A DNA stretch of 64,000 nucleotides from Phycisphaerae bacterium. GTDB lineage: Bacteria; Planctomycetota; Phycisphaerae; UBA1845; PWPN01. The stretch is taken from positions 58,066-122,065 of the forward strand of contig JAUCQB010000256.1 in the NCBI GenBank assembly GCA_030372985.1, read 5' to 3'. Positions 56,699 through 64,000 of this stretch are shown here, piece after piece. Position 1 is the first letter of the stretch. Every line of letters begins with the position of its first letter. The notes under the pieces were generated by a model. The model searched no databases, was not told the origin of the DNA, and saw only the letters and a list, made by a program, of their open reading frames with translations. Position numbers and translations under genes: made by a program.

Positions 56699-59365
56699 AT
56701 GATCAAACGAACTGCGCCGGTCTGCATGGTAGTCGTTGGGGTGGCGGCCTTCTCAGCAGCCGGGTACGTGGGGGTGGACGATCCATGCCTCTGGCCAACG
56801 CCCTGTCCGCCGCCGGGCGCGCCCTGGGCATCGGTCAACAATCCGGGTTTCGAGGCGGGTTTTACCGGCGGCGTCGCCAACCAATGGATCGGCTGGAAGG
56901 ACAAAGGGCTGGCCGGTACGGTCCACGCGGCTGGTAATGACCGACCCTACAGCGGCTCTTATTCGCAGAAGCTCATGATGCCCGACCCGTCAGGCGAGAG
57001 TCAGGAGGCGGGCATCTACCAGCGCATCTACGTGGTCCCCGGCGGGACCTATACCGCGACAGTCCGCGTCTACCTCCAGATCGACAATCCGGATGGTTGG
57101 GATCTCCTGGCCTTTCTGGGATTGGATCCCTACGGTTGGGACAGCGGCGACAGCGGTTCCACGGCCTGGACCGAGGTGTCCCACTATGGTGAGTGGCGCA
57201 CGGCCACGGTGACGGTCCAGGCCGTTCTGCCGGTGATGACCATCTCACTGAAGGCCACTCGCAAGTTCCCTCGGCACCGCGATACGAAGGTATGGTTCGA
57301 TGTGGTGACCTTCACCGGTCCCGTGCCGACCGACCCGCCACCCGCGTCAGATCCGGACCCCGTTGATCCCGAGAGTCTGATTCCGGCCACCGAGGGGCCC
57401 AACCTCGTCACGAACCCGAGCTTCGAGAGTGCCTACTCTGGTGACGGCGTGTCCAGCGGATGGAACAAGTGGGGAGGGGGCGGATCAGGCCAATGGAAAC
57501 GATCCCAGCGAGTGGGCAAGGTCGGCGGGGGCCAGTACGGTTGCGACGGGGAGCAGGAGAACGTGGACATGTGGCCCAAGACCTCCATGCTCATCGCGGG
57601 CAACCCGGAGAAAGACCCCAACGATAACGCCGCACTCGGTGTCTCGGATCACTACAAAACCTTCGATCATATGCAGGACACCATTGTCATCGGCCGACCG
57701 ATGGTTGATGACAACTATGGCGAGTACTGGGCCAACCCCACATACTACGGCACCCGCCTGGCCGAGCACTGCAAGAATTATGAACAGAGGTTCCCGCGCA
57801 TCGACGCCTGGCTGGACTGGAATGAGCCCGATACTTCTGGTCACTGGCAGAGCGTGCTGGAGTTTTCCCGCGCATTCACGCAGCGGGCTCACGAACTGGG
57901 TCTCAAGACGGTCGTGCTCAACATGGCGACCGGGAACCCGGGCAACATTTGGCAGATGGTCAATGAATCTTACGATCCGCATTGTGGCGAACTGCTGGCG
58001 ATCGCCGACTACCTGGGCCATCACGTTTACGGATGGGCCCCGGACGAGTTGATGGTCACCAACCAGGTCGAGGTCAATGCCTGCGATTTCGCCCTCCGGC
58101 CGCGACGGTTCAAGGATATGTACGATCGCCGGGGTTGGCGCTTCCCACCGGTGATCGCCACGGAAGGATCGACGTCGTGCGGATGGCACGGGAAGTACAC
58201 CCCGGACCAGATCCATACCGATTTGGTAGTGATGGGTGACTACATGAACGTCGACAACTGGTGGTGCGGCTACACGAATTTCGTGGTCGGTGGCCAGTGT
58301 GACGCCTGGCCGGAGTTTGACATCATCGATCAGTACCTGGTGGACGGGAGGAGCATGGCCGAGGCGATCGGCGACTGGAACTACGAGCATCCGGCCGATG
58401 CGAAGGACGGGTACTACTCCCAGATGTTCGGCGCAGGCGAGGTGCATCCCAAGAATCTCTCCGAGCTGACACCGGCCGGCGTATTCAATGGTGGGGTCAA
58501 TCAGGCGGTTAGCGGGTTGATCGGCGGCGAGGCGTACCTGCTCATCGCGTGGGTCAAGTACGAGTTCCGCGGCATCCAGCCAACCCAATTGAAGTTCTAC
58601 CTCGGTGTCGACCCGACGGGTCAGACGAGCAACGGCAATGCGGCGACGATCGACTGGGGCATCGACCAGGTGGCCGACAAGGCCAAGGTGCATGAGACGT
58701 TCACCCACGTCTGGCGAACGTTTACGGCCACCGGTCCGACGGCCAGCATCTGGTTGCGCGCCAACCACCCGACGAGCAATCCGTCGTTCAAGTTCTACGT
58801 CGATCTCGTCGAAGTGCGACAGCTTGACGACGCCCCTCCCGGTCCGTCAATCGAACTGATTCCATGGCAGCTCAACCACACGATCGGCTGCGGCGAGCAG
58901 CTCTCCGACGACGTGTTCATGATCCGCAACGGAGGAGCCGCCGGTACCATCACGTACAGCCTGCAGCCGAACTGCTCCTGGATTTCGGTTGCCCCCGATA
59001 ACGGCACCAGTTCGGGCGAACAGGACCCCATCACGATCAGCTATGACGAGGCGGACCTGGATCCGGGTCTCAACACATGTACGGTGACGGTGACCGCACC
59101 GGAGGCATCGAACTCCGGCACCAGCCTGCTCATCAACGTAACGGTTGAGCCGCCGGCGGCGGATTTCGACAAAGACTGCGACGTCGACCAGAAGGACTTC
59201 GGACACTTCCAATCCTGCATGACCGGCGGGGGCGCGCCGCAGACGCTGGAGGCGTGCATGAACGCCAGGCTGGACGAGGATGAAGACGTCGATGAGGCAG
59301 ACTTCGCCGTCTTTCAGGGCTGTTTCAGCGGCACCGGTGTCCCCCCGCCAAGCACTTGTCCGTGA
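56699..59365 (+). CDS. secreted multi-domain glycoside hydrolase (clan GH-A-like) with dockerin-like tail
   Basis: Large exported protein, 888 aa. Signal peptide (MVVVGVAAFSAAGYV), then a carbohydrate-binding-like sandwich (about 35-200), a Pro/Asp linker, and a catalytic region around 220-560 with WLDWNEPD (acid/base Glu376) and VIATEGSTSCGW (Glu489). A second binding-like domain (about 590-700), a BACON-like beta domain (about 705-810) and two Asp-rich repeats (DFDKDCDVDQKDF, DEDEDVDEADF) with CMTGG/CFSGT end it. ATG 56699 has GGAGG seven bases upstream. Substrate unknown. Confidence 0.78.
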   Translation: MIKRTAPVCMVVVGVAAFSAAGYVGVDDPCLWPTPCPPPGAPWASVNNPGFEAGFTGGVANQWIGWKDKGLAGTVHAAGNDRPYSGSYSQKLMMPDPSGESQEAGIYQRIYVVPGGTYTATVRVYLQIDNPDGWDLLAFLGLDPYGWDSGDSGSTAWTEVSHYGEWRTATVTVQAVLPVMTISLKATRKFPRHRDTKVWFDVVTFTGPVPTDPPPASDPDPVDPESLIPATEGPNLVTNPSFESAYSGDGVSSGWNKWGGGGSGQWKRSQRVGKVGGGQYGCDGEQENVDMWPKTSMLIAGNPEKDPNDNAALGVSDHYKTFDHMQDTIVIGRPMVDDNYGEYWANPTYYGTRLAEHCKNYEQRFPRIDAWLDWNEPDTSGHWQSVLEFSRAFTQRAHELGLKTVVLNMATGNPGNIWQMVNESYDPHCGELLAIADYLGHHVYGWAPDELMVTNQVEVNACDFALRPRRFKDMYDRRGWRFPPVIATEGSTSCGWHGKYTPDQIHTDLVVMGDYMNVDNWWCGYTNFVVGGQCDAWPEFDIIDQYLVDGRSMAEAIGDWNYEHPADAKDGYYSQMFGAGEVHPKNLSELTPAGVFNGGVNQAVSGLIGGEAYLLIAWVKYEFRGIQPTQLKFYLGVDPTGQTSNGNAATIDWGIDQVADKAKVHETFTHVWRTFTATGPTASIWLRANHPTSNPSFKFYVDLVEVRQLDDAPPGPSIELIPWQLNHTIGCGEQLSDDVFMIRNGGAAGTITYSLQPNCSWISVAPDNGTSSGEQDPITISYDEADLDPGLNTCTVTVTAPEASNSGTSLLINVTVEPPAADFDKDCDVDQKDFGHFQSCMTGGGAPQTLEACMNARLDEDEDVDEADFAVFQGCFSGTGVPPPSTCP

Positions 59366-59499
59366 AGGAGGCTGCGAAAGGATGAAGGCGGAGGGATGAA
59401 GGATGAAGAGGAACTGCCGGCACCGTCACCCCGACCAGCCTGATCTTCGATCGCCCTGACAGACAACCATGCCAGAGGCCCGGCGGCTCAGCACTCACA

Positions 59500-59528
59500 T
59501 TGACCTCCACCTCGCAATATCGTCTAAT
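59500..59528 (+). promoter_or_regulatory. sigma-70 promoter of tRNA-Pro
   Basis: TTGACC (59500-59505), a 17-base spacer and TCTAAT (59523-59528); each hexamer differs from consensus by one base. It lies 43 bases upstream of the mature tRNA 5' end. Confidence 0.75.
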
Positions 59529-59571
59529 AGTGCGTGTTCGCCGCAGGCTTATCGCCTCCGGCGGCCGTGTT

Positions 59572-59646
59572 CGGGGCGTAGCTCAGCCTGGCTAGAGCGC
59601 CTGGTTTGGGTCCAGGAGGTCGCTGGTTCAAATCCAGTCGCCCCGA
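59572..59646 (+). tRNA. tRNA-Pro (anticodon TGG)
   Basis: Full cloverleaf: acceptor CGGGGCG pairs with CGCCCCG over seven bases; D arm GCTCAGCCTGGCTAGAGC; anticodon stem CCTGG/CCAGG with loop TTTGGGT, giving anticodon TGG at 59607-59609; T arm GCTGG-TTCAAAT-CCAGT (one G-T pair). The discriminator is A and CCA is not encoded. It stands alone with its own promoter and terminator. Confidence 0.97.
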
Positions 59647-59649
59647 TAT

Positions 59650-59677
59650 GACAGGTCACCCGGAGGGGTGGCCTGTC
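59650..59677 (+). terminator. intrinsic terminator-like hairpin after tRNA-Pro
   Basis: GACAGGTCACCC (59650-59661) pairs with GGGTGGCCTGTC (59666-59677) around the loop GGAG: twelve base pairs with one T-G wobble. TTCGTCT follows, a weak T-run. It begins four bases after the tRNA. Confidence 0.75.
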
Positions 59678-59959
59678 TTCGTCTGTGGATCCGGGCCACC
59701 CCTTCTCGGGGTGGAAGAGGATCCGCCGTCAGGCGTGGTCCGGCGTCTGAAATCTGGGATCTTTGATTTGAGATTCTGTTACGGAACCCTGCTTGCCCTG
59801 CGAAGCTCGCAGAGCGAAGCAGGCAATCCGGCACCCTGAATCCCGAACCTTGAGCCGCGAGCCCTGAACCCCGACCCCCGAACTTCGCCACGGCGAGTCT
59901 TGCCCTCGGCGGACCTGAACCCGGCTTGCCACCGCGCAGCCTTGGTGGAGCCGGGCCCT
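59678..59959. other. intergenic region with degenerate short tandem text
   Basis: About 280 bases between the tRNA terminator and the end of the UroD-like gene. A run at about 59832-59885 repeats variations of CCTGAACCCCGA, and 59750-59790 repeats variations of ATCTGGGATCTTTGATTTGAGATTC. No gene is recognised. Confidence 0.4.
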
Positions 59960-61009
59960 TCACTCGTATCGCCCGAACTCCTGAATGGCATCGAACATCG
60001 CCACCACGTTCTCGACGGGAGTCTCTTCGAGAATGGAATCATGGCTGGCTCCGGCGATGTAGCCGCCGCCGGGTTTCATGATGTCCAGGACCTCGCGGGT
60101 CTTGCGGCGGACGAATTCGGGCGTGCCGTTGATGAGGATGTGGTGGGAGTCAATCGCCCCGTTGAAGACCATCCTGCGGCCGTAAGTCTTCTTAAGCACC
60201 GCCGGGTCCATCCCGTGGCACGAGGGCTGCACGGCGTGCAGGCCGTCGAGGCCGATCTCGATCATCGCGGGGATCAGTGGGGCAAACCCGCCGCAGCAGT
60301 GCATCATGACCTTGAGCTCATACGAGTGGCCCAGCGCGACCAGCCGCCGCAGGTGGGGCAGGCAGAACTGCCGGAACAGGTCTTCGCCGAGCAGCGGGCC
60401 GGTCTGGCTGCCGAAGTCGTTGCCGATGAAAAAGATGTCGATCGCATCACCGGCGGCCTCGAAGATCCGCTCGCTGACTGCGGCATAGTAATCGACGATG
60501 TGTTGAATGACGGCGTGAACCGCATCAGGCTCGTCGTACATCCGCAGCAAGAGGTTCTCCATGCCCAGCAGGTCAATGGCGTCGTGCCAGAAGGGCGACC
60601 AGTCGCCGCCGAGGACGGCGTACTGCCGATCATATGTCAACGCCTCGTCGCGGATGGCCGAGACGTCCATCCAGTCCGGGTCGGGCCAGGAGTAGTCGTG
60701 GATCTGCTCGATCGTCGCGTCGGCGAGGGGGTGGCTCATCGGCTGGCCGTAGCCCATGCCATGCCGCTGGATGCCGAAAGGAGTGGCATAGACCGCGCCG
60801 GGCTGCAGCGGCACCTGAGGGCCGGTATACTTGGCCCAGACTCGCCGGAAATCATCGCCAAAACGGATTCGAAGCCCCTCATCATCGAGTCCCAGTTGTC
60901 TCTTGGCCTTGGCCCAGAACTCCGCCGACGAACCGCACCAGGCCGGGACGCGATCCGGCTCCGCGTGGTCAAAGGTCGCCAGTACCCGTTCGCGCGAGGT
61001 CAATCGCAA
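59960..61009 (-). CDS. uroporphyrinogen decarboxylase-family protein (methyltransferase-like), copy 1
   Basis: UroD-fold protein, 349 aa, more like the corrinoid-dependent methyltransferase branch than true HemE (no conserved N-terminal RxPVWxMRQAG). Features: LTSRERVLATFDHAEPDRVP at the start, FFIGNDFGSQTGPLLG, LKVMMHCCGG with paired Cys that could bind zinc, and KPGGGYIAGASHDS. TTG 61009 is chosen: GGAGG inside the end of rhaM lies seven bases upstream, so the genes overlap by ten bases and are coupled. Substrate unknown; the rhaM link suggests sugar-related demethylation or a regulatory role (inference). Confidence 0.82.
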   Translation of the reverse strand: MRLTSRERVLATFDHAEPDRVPAWCGSSAEFWAKAKRQLGLDDEGLRIRFGDDFRRVWAKYTGPQVPLQPGAVYATPFGIQRHGMGYGQPMSHPLADATIEQIHDYSWPDPDWMDVSAIRDEALTYDRQYAVLGGDWSPFWHDAIDLLGMENLLLRMYDEPDAVHAVIQHIVDYYAAVSERIFEAAGDAIDIFFIGNDFGSQTGPLLGEDLFRQFCLPHLRRLVALGHSYELKVMMHCCGGFAPLIPAMIEIGLDGLHAVQPSCHGMDPAVLKKTYGRRMVFNGAIDSHHILINGTPEFVRRKTREVLDIMKPGGGYIAGASHDSILEETPVENVVAMFDAIQEFGRYE

Positions 61010-61323
61010 TGAAAGACCTCCTCCATGTCTGCCCAGCACTGGCCCTCGGCCCGTGTCGGCAGCGGCTCCAAGCACGGGATGCACACCGCCCACCATTTCT
61101 GTGTTGTCGGGTCGGCGGCCATCGTGGCCATGTCGGCCGCGAAGTCGGTGCCGTGGTACTCGAAATAGCTGAACAGGTAGCCGTCCTTGTGGTAGATCGA
61201 GTAGTTGCGGATGTTGCAGGCGGTGATCATCTTGAGGACGTCGGGCCACACGGCCGCATGGAGGCGTTTGTACTCCTCAAACCTCTCCGGTTTGACCCTG
61301 ACGACCATGCCGTAGCGCGTCAT
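61000..61323 (-). CDS. rhaM: L-rhamnose mutarotase
   Basis: Interconverts the anomers of L-rhamnose, 107 aa (family about 104). Motifs: MVVRVKPERFEEYKRLHAAVWP at 5-26, NIRNYSIYHKDGYLFSYFEYHG and WADMEEVFHCD at the C-terminus. ATG 61323 fits the family start; the frame extends further upstream without homology. It overlaps the UroD-like gene by ten bases. It fits uptake and use of rhamnose-containing polysaccharides. Confidence 0.92.
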   Translation of the reverse strand: MTRYGMVVRVKPERFEEYKRLHAAVWPDVLKMITACNIRNYSIYHKDGYLFSYFEYHGTDFAADMATMAADPTTQKWWAVCIPCLEPLPTRAEGQCWADMEEVFHCD

Positions 61324-61496
61324 GTCGCGTACCTCCGAGGGCGACGCCTTCCGATCAATCCGCTCGTGGCCCTGAGCAGACTCGCCGAGCGGTCCGGGAC
61401 TTGGGATCGGGGACTGGGGCATGGGGCGAAGACGAGTGTTCTCGAGTCCCCAGTCCCAGCTCCTTTCCCTACTGTCATCCCCACATCACCCCTTGC

Positions 61497-61598
61497 CAAA
61501 CGAATTCGTTAAACTCACCGAGTTACCTGATGACTCATCACTCATCACTGATCACTCATCACTCCGTTGTCAAACGGATTCGTCATACTCACCGAGTT
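61497..61598. repeat. 28-bp direct repeat flanking a TCATCACTC-type array
   Basis: CAAACGAATTCGTTAAACTC (61497-61516) and its continuation through GAGTT (61524) recur as CAAACGGATTCGTCATACTC (61571-61590) through 61598, with three differences in 28. The second copy is the 3' end of the UroD-like gene at 61570, so the first is a duplicated gene end. Between them are imperfect copies of ACTCATC / ATCACTC (about 61532-61564). Confidence 0.7.
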
Positions 61599-62724
61599 GC
61601 AGCGGGTAACGGCCGTACTCTCGCGCAAGCCGAACAGCGTAGTCGTAGCTGTCGAACGAGACGCTGTCCGGTATGCTGTGGTCCGACTGCATGATGTACC
61701 CGCCGCCCTTGGCCGCGTTGAGTTTGCGAAGCACCTCGCGGCGGATCTGCTCACGGTCATTGGTGGCCAGCACTCGCACGTCGATATTGCCGTTAAAGGC
61801 CCATCGACGGCCGTACTGCCTTTTGAGAGCGACCACATCCAGCCCCGCCTTGGCCTCCAGCGGGTTGTAGCCGTCGACGCCGACCTCGATCATGTCGTCA
61901 TAGACCACCGACGCGTTTCCGCAGCCGTGGTAGATGGCCTTGAGCCCGGCCGCGTGAGCCACGTCGCACAGGCGTTTGAGCTGCGGCTTGTAGACGCTGC
62001 GCCAGTAGTCGGGCGAGAAGAACATCCCTCGCGTGTAAGCGACATCTCCCCAGATATAGAGGCCGGTCAGCCGACCGTTGGCGGCGGCGATCTGTGCCTC
62101 GGCAATACCCACCAGAAAGTCGCCCAGCCGCTCGATGAATCTCGCCAGCCGCGCGGGCTCGTCGGCCATCTTGTACAGGGCGTTTTCGGTCCCGATGATA
62201 CGCCAGAGCATCTCGTGCGGCTCGCACACCGCTCCGAAGACGCAGAAGTCGGCGGCGTACGATTCAACCCGATCGATCCAAGGCGGGAGATTGAGATTCA
62301 GGGCGTCGCCGACCGAGTTGATCTGGTCGTCCAGGGCCGCTAAGTACCTGCGCTCATCATGCGGGTCGTCGAACCGCAGGGCCTCCATCTGTTCGAAGCT
62401 CGTGTGCGTGAAATCCACGTACATCGGCATGGGGCAGGATGCGTGGACCTCGATCGTGGCTCCAAAGCCCGTCTTGACAGTCCTGATCTCCGCGGTCTCA
62501 CGGACGACCTGGATGCCCGTCAGGTGCGGGTCCATGTTCGGCGTCAGGACGACCATGTCCAAATCCCAGTGGCGGTAGGGGTCGAACCCGTCGCCGATCT
62601 TGCCCTCACGCCTGGCCCGGCGGATGAAGTTGGTCCAGAAGAACTCGCCGACCGGAACGCGATCCGGCTCCCGATGCTCCAACGCGGCAATGATGCGGTC
62701 GACCTTGACCTGGACGCTGCTCAC
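61570..62724 (-). CDS. uroporphyrinogen decarboxylase-family protein, copy 2
   Basis: Second UroD-fold protein, 384 aa, only distantly similar to the one at 59960. It starts VSSVQVKVDRIIAALEHREPDRVP and contains GLYIWGDVAYTRGMFFSPDYWR, LKAIYHGCGNASVVYDDM and GGGYIMQSDHSIPDSV; a single Cys (HGCG) is at the position where corrinoid methyltransferase relatives bind zinc. GTG 62724 has GGAGG seven bases upstream and is preferred over TTG 62757. It precedes rhaM by 246 bases. Confidence 0.82.
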   Translation of the reverse strand: MSSVQVKVDRIIAALEHREPDRVPVGEFFWTNFIRRARREGKIGDGFDPYRHWDLDMVVLTPNMDPHLTGIQVVRETAEIRTVKTGFGATIEVHASCPMPMYVDFTHTSFEQMEALRFDDPHDERRYLAALDDQINSVGDALNLNLPPWIDRVESYAADFCVFGAVCEPHEMLWRIIGTENALYKMADEPARLARFIERLGDFLVGIAEAQIAAANGRLTGLYIWGDVAYTRGMFFSPDYWRSVYKPQLKRLCDVAHAAGLKAIYHGCGNASVVYDDMIEVGVDGYNPLEAKAGLDVVALKRQYGRRWAFNGNIDVRVLATNDREQIRREVLRKLNAAKGGGYIMQSDHSIPDSVSFDSYDYAVRLAREYGRYPLQLGEYDESV

Positions 62725-62911
62725 TGAAACACCTCCAAAGCCCGAGTCGTTCGGCAACAGATCTGAGGATGCGAAGTCTACAAACGAAGAAGGGATGCGA
62801 CAATGGCTGCCCGGGGGCCAGAGACTGAGGACGCTCAGTTCGCGCCCCTGTCAGGACGACGCAGGAAGAATCATTTATGTTGAGACCATCAACAAGAGCG
62901 GTGTCAAAACG

Positions 62912-62948
62912 GTAGGTTCACAGCCGCCGAAGGCGGCGCAGACCTGCC
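62912..62948 (+). repeat. REP-like element, GTAG head, shortened
   Basis: GTAGGTTCACAGCCGCCGAA then GGCGGCGCAGACCTGCC. It has the same GCCGCCGAAGGCGGC stem and GCAGACCTGCC tail as 52004, and shares its TGAGACCATC leader. It lies immediately before the truncated IS66 gene. Confidence 0.75.
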
Positions 62949-63000
62949 GGCACAGACTCCACAATAAGACAGGTCTCGGTCGCAGCGGCGGCTTGGACGC

Positions 63001-63597
63001 TTGAGTCCACCGATTGGGCATTTCCTCAAGGTGTGCGAGCACGTGGAGCGAAATGCCCTGCGGGCCCACACGGCCGTGGCGATGATCAAGCTGTTGCACG
63101 AGGTGGAGAAGGAGGCGAAGAACCTCGACGCCGAGGCTCGCCTTGCGCTGCGACAAGAGAAGTCCGTGCCGCGCCTGGCCCCGATCAAGGCCTGGTTGCA
63201 GAAGAACCAGGGACAGGTGCTGTCCAAGAGCCCGATGGGGGAAGCGATCCAGTACTGCCTGGGCAACTGGAAGGCCTTCTGCGAATACGTGAACGACGGC
63301 GACCTGGCGATCGACAACAATGCCGCGGAAAACGCCCTACGGCCGATCGTGCTGGGCCGGAAAAACTGGCTGTTCGCCGGCAGCGACAACGGCGGGCCCA
63401 CGGGGGCGGTGTTGGCCAGCCTGGTGGCCACCTGTACGCGGCACGACATTGATCCCGTGGTTTACTTGAAGGACGTGCTCACCCGGATCGCCGATACGCC
63501 GGTCAGCCGGCTTGATCAGTTCCTGCCCGACCGCTGCAAGACCACCCGCGCCACCGGCCCGCTCCCCAGACATGAACGGGATTCACCGGATGCTTAC
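63001..63597 (+). pseudogene. IS66-family transposase (TnpC), C-terminal fragment with right end
   Basis: Only the last part of an IS66 TnpC remains (about 170-190 of about 500 residues). Typical segments are AVAMIKLLHEVEKEAK, RLALRQEKSVPRLAPIKAWL, LSKSPMGEAIQYCLGNW, LAIDNNAAENALRPIVLGRK and NWLFAGSDNGG. The DDE catalytic Glu region (NNAAENALRP) is kept, the two Asp are lost with the N-terminus, so it is inactive. GTAAGCATCCGGTGAA read on the minus strand from 63597 matches an IS66-type terminal repeat, so the right end is present. The frame runs past it to 63771. No left end is seen. Confidence 0.85.
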
Positions 63598-63701
63598 GAA
63601 GCGCCGCGTGCACACCACACCCGATTCGGCCTCGGTTGCGGCCGCTCCGCCTCGAAGGCGGGTCCCCGCAACGGGCGGGGTCAGCGTACGTTACGTCAAA
63701 A

Positions 63702-63755
63702 GCGGGCGACCGGGTTCGGACCGGCAACATTCAACTTGGAAGGCCATTGGCCCGC
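63702..63755 (-). pseudogene. tRNA-Gly(TCC)-like relic lacking the D arm
   Basis: On the minus strand: acceptor GCGGGCC (63755-63749) and CGCCCGC (63708-63702) pair at six of seven positions; T arm GCCGG-TCCGAAC-CCGGT; anticodon loop CTTCCAA (anticodon TCC). The D arm is missing and the anticodon stem ATGGC/GTTGA pairs poorly. Read on the other strand it gives the ATGFxPATFxLEG peptide often seen in spurious ORFs. It lies about 100 bases beyond the IS66 right end. Confidence 0.5.
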
Positions 63756-63959
63756 AGCGACGAAACCGTAACCCTTTGTCGTTTCTATACCTCGGAAACG
63801 CGGCGATTGCAAGCGTCTCGTCCCAAACCGCCCGAATTCGCCGCATTTCGTGTAGTGTACACGCTGGCCTCCGTGGCCGGCCGACGCATCGCCGAGTTGC
63901 CATCATGCCCGTCTGAGCCCGCCCGGCGACGCCGTCTCGCCTCGATGCCGGTCGAGAAA

Positions 63960-63992
63960 CTGTCTCTTATACACATCTGACGCTGCCGACGA
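63960..63992. other. Illumina Nextera transposase adapter (sequencing artefact)
   Basis: CTGTCTCTTATACACATCT (63960-63978) is the 19-base Tn5 mosaic end, and the next 14 bases, GACGCTGCCGACGA, complete the Nextera read-1 adapter. The eight bases after it (63993-64000) stand where the library index would be. Open frames ending ...LSLIHI or starting MCIRDS here are translations of the adapter. This part should be removed from any annotation. Confidence 0.97.
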
Positions 63993-64000
63993 GTTCCGAA

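Noticed and set aside
45214..59365. Cellulosome assembly, suggested by the dockerin-like tails.
   Set aside because: No cohesin or scaffoldin is in the window, and these Asp-rich tails differ from type I dockerins. They are described only as dockerin-like.
63598..63980. Open frames past the IS66 end, including ones ending LSLIHI or starting MCIRDS.
   Set aside because: They are translations of a tRNA-like relic and of the Nextera adapter, not genes.

Overview
The window is GC-rich bacterial DNA and most resembles a Planctomycetota genome, probably a Phycisphaerae-like lineage from a metagenome assembly. The main support is a C-terminal, dockerin-like pair of Asp-rich repeats (DxDxDVDxxDF ... 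CxSGP) on secreted glycoside hydrolases. Further support comes from a DUF6599 / Tat-DUF362 / polyferredoxin cluster, a small Hc1-type histone-like protein, a LolA-like ECF sigma partner, a GxGYxYP protein and many intergenic REP-like hairpins with a GTAG head. The taxonomic call is inference. The last 41 bases are not genomic: an Illumina Nextera transposase adapter starts at 63960.

Layout. 1-5.7 kb, minus strand: Mla-type lipid transport operon (mlaE-mlaF-mlaD), ribF, Hc1-like protein and a FabZ-like dehydratase. 6-10.7 kb, plus: DUF6599 protein, Tat DUF362 protein and a membrane polyferredoxin. 11-13 kb: starch-synthase-like glycosyltransferase. 13-15 kb: ECF sigma factor with a LolA-like membrane partner. 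15-17.5 kb: lipoprotein glycoside hydrolase with a CBM9-like tail. 17.6-20.8 kb, minus: Nudix hydrolase, site-2 protease, threonine synthase. 21-24.6 kb: dxr-rseP. 24.6-26.4 kb: HEAT protein and lipoate/octanoyl transferase. 27 kb: 3D-domain protein. 27.6-36 kb, minus: glycine cleavage operon gcvT-gcvH-gcvPA-(unknown)-gcvPB behind an amidohydrolase and RNase R. 36-48.6 kb: stand-alone sigma region 4 protein, GxGYxYP protein, LOG protein, CPBP protease, a caspase-like lipoprotein, DUF6504 protein, an orphan dockerin-like module, an agarase-like hydrolase and an HTH-EIIA regulator. 49-51.5 kb: DoxX, SpoU methyltransferase and small proteins. 52-55.3 kb: overlapping neuA-neuB-neuC nonulosonic-acid cassette. 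55.6-59.4 kb: HDOD protein and a second dockerin-bearing hydrolase. 59.5 kb: tRNA-Pro with its own promoter and terminator. 60-62.7 kb, minus: two UroD-family proteins and rhamnose mutarotase. 63-64 kb: truncated IS66 transposase, a tRNA-Gly-like relic and the adapter.

How it fits together. The window combines housekeeping functions (isoprenoid, riboflavin, fatty acid, one-carbon and RNA metabolism) with a polysaccharide-degrading, envelope-rich lifestyle: three secreted glycoside hydrolases, rhamnose handling, sialic-type sugar synthesis, lipid transport and several membrane proteases. The lipoyl-dependent glycine cleavage operon lies close to a lipoyl/octanoyl transferase that could serve its H protein. 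Intergenic space is occupied by REP-like hairpins, tandem copies of them and degenerate short tandem arrays. No CRISPR array, rRNA, prophage or origin was seen.
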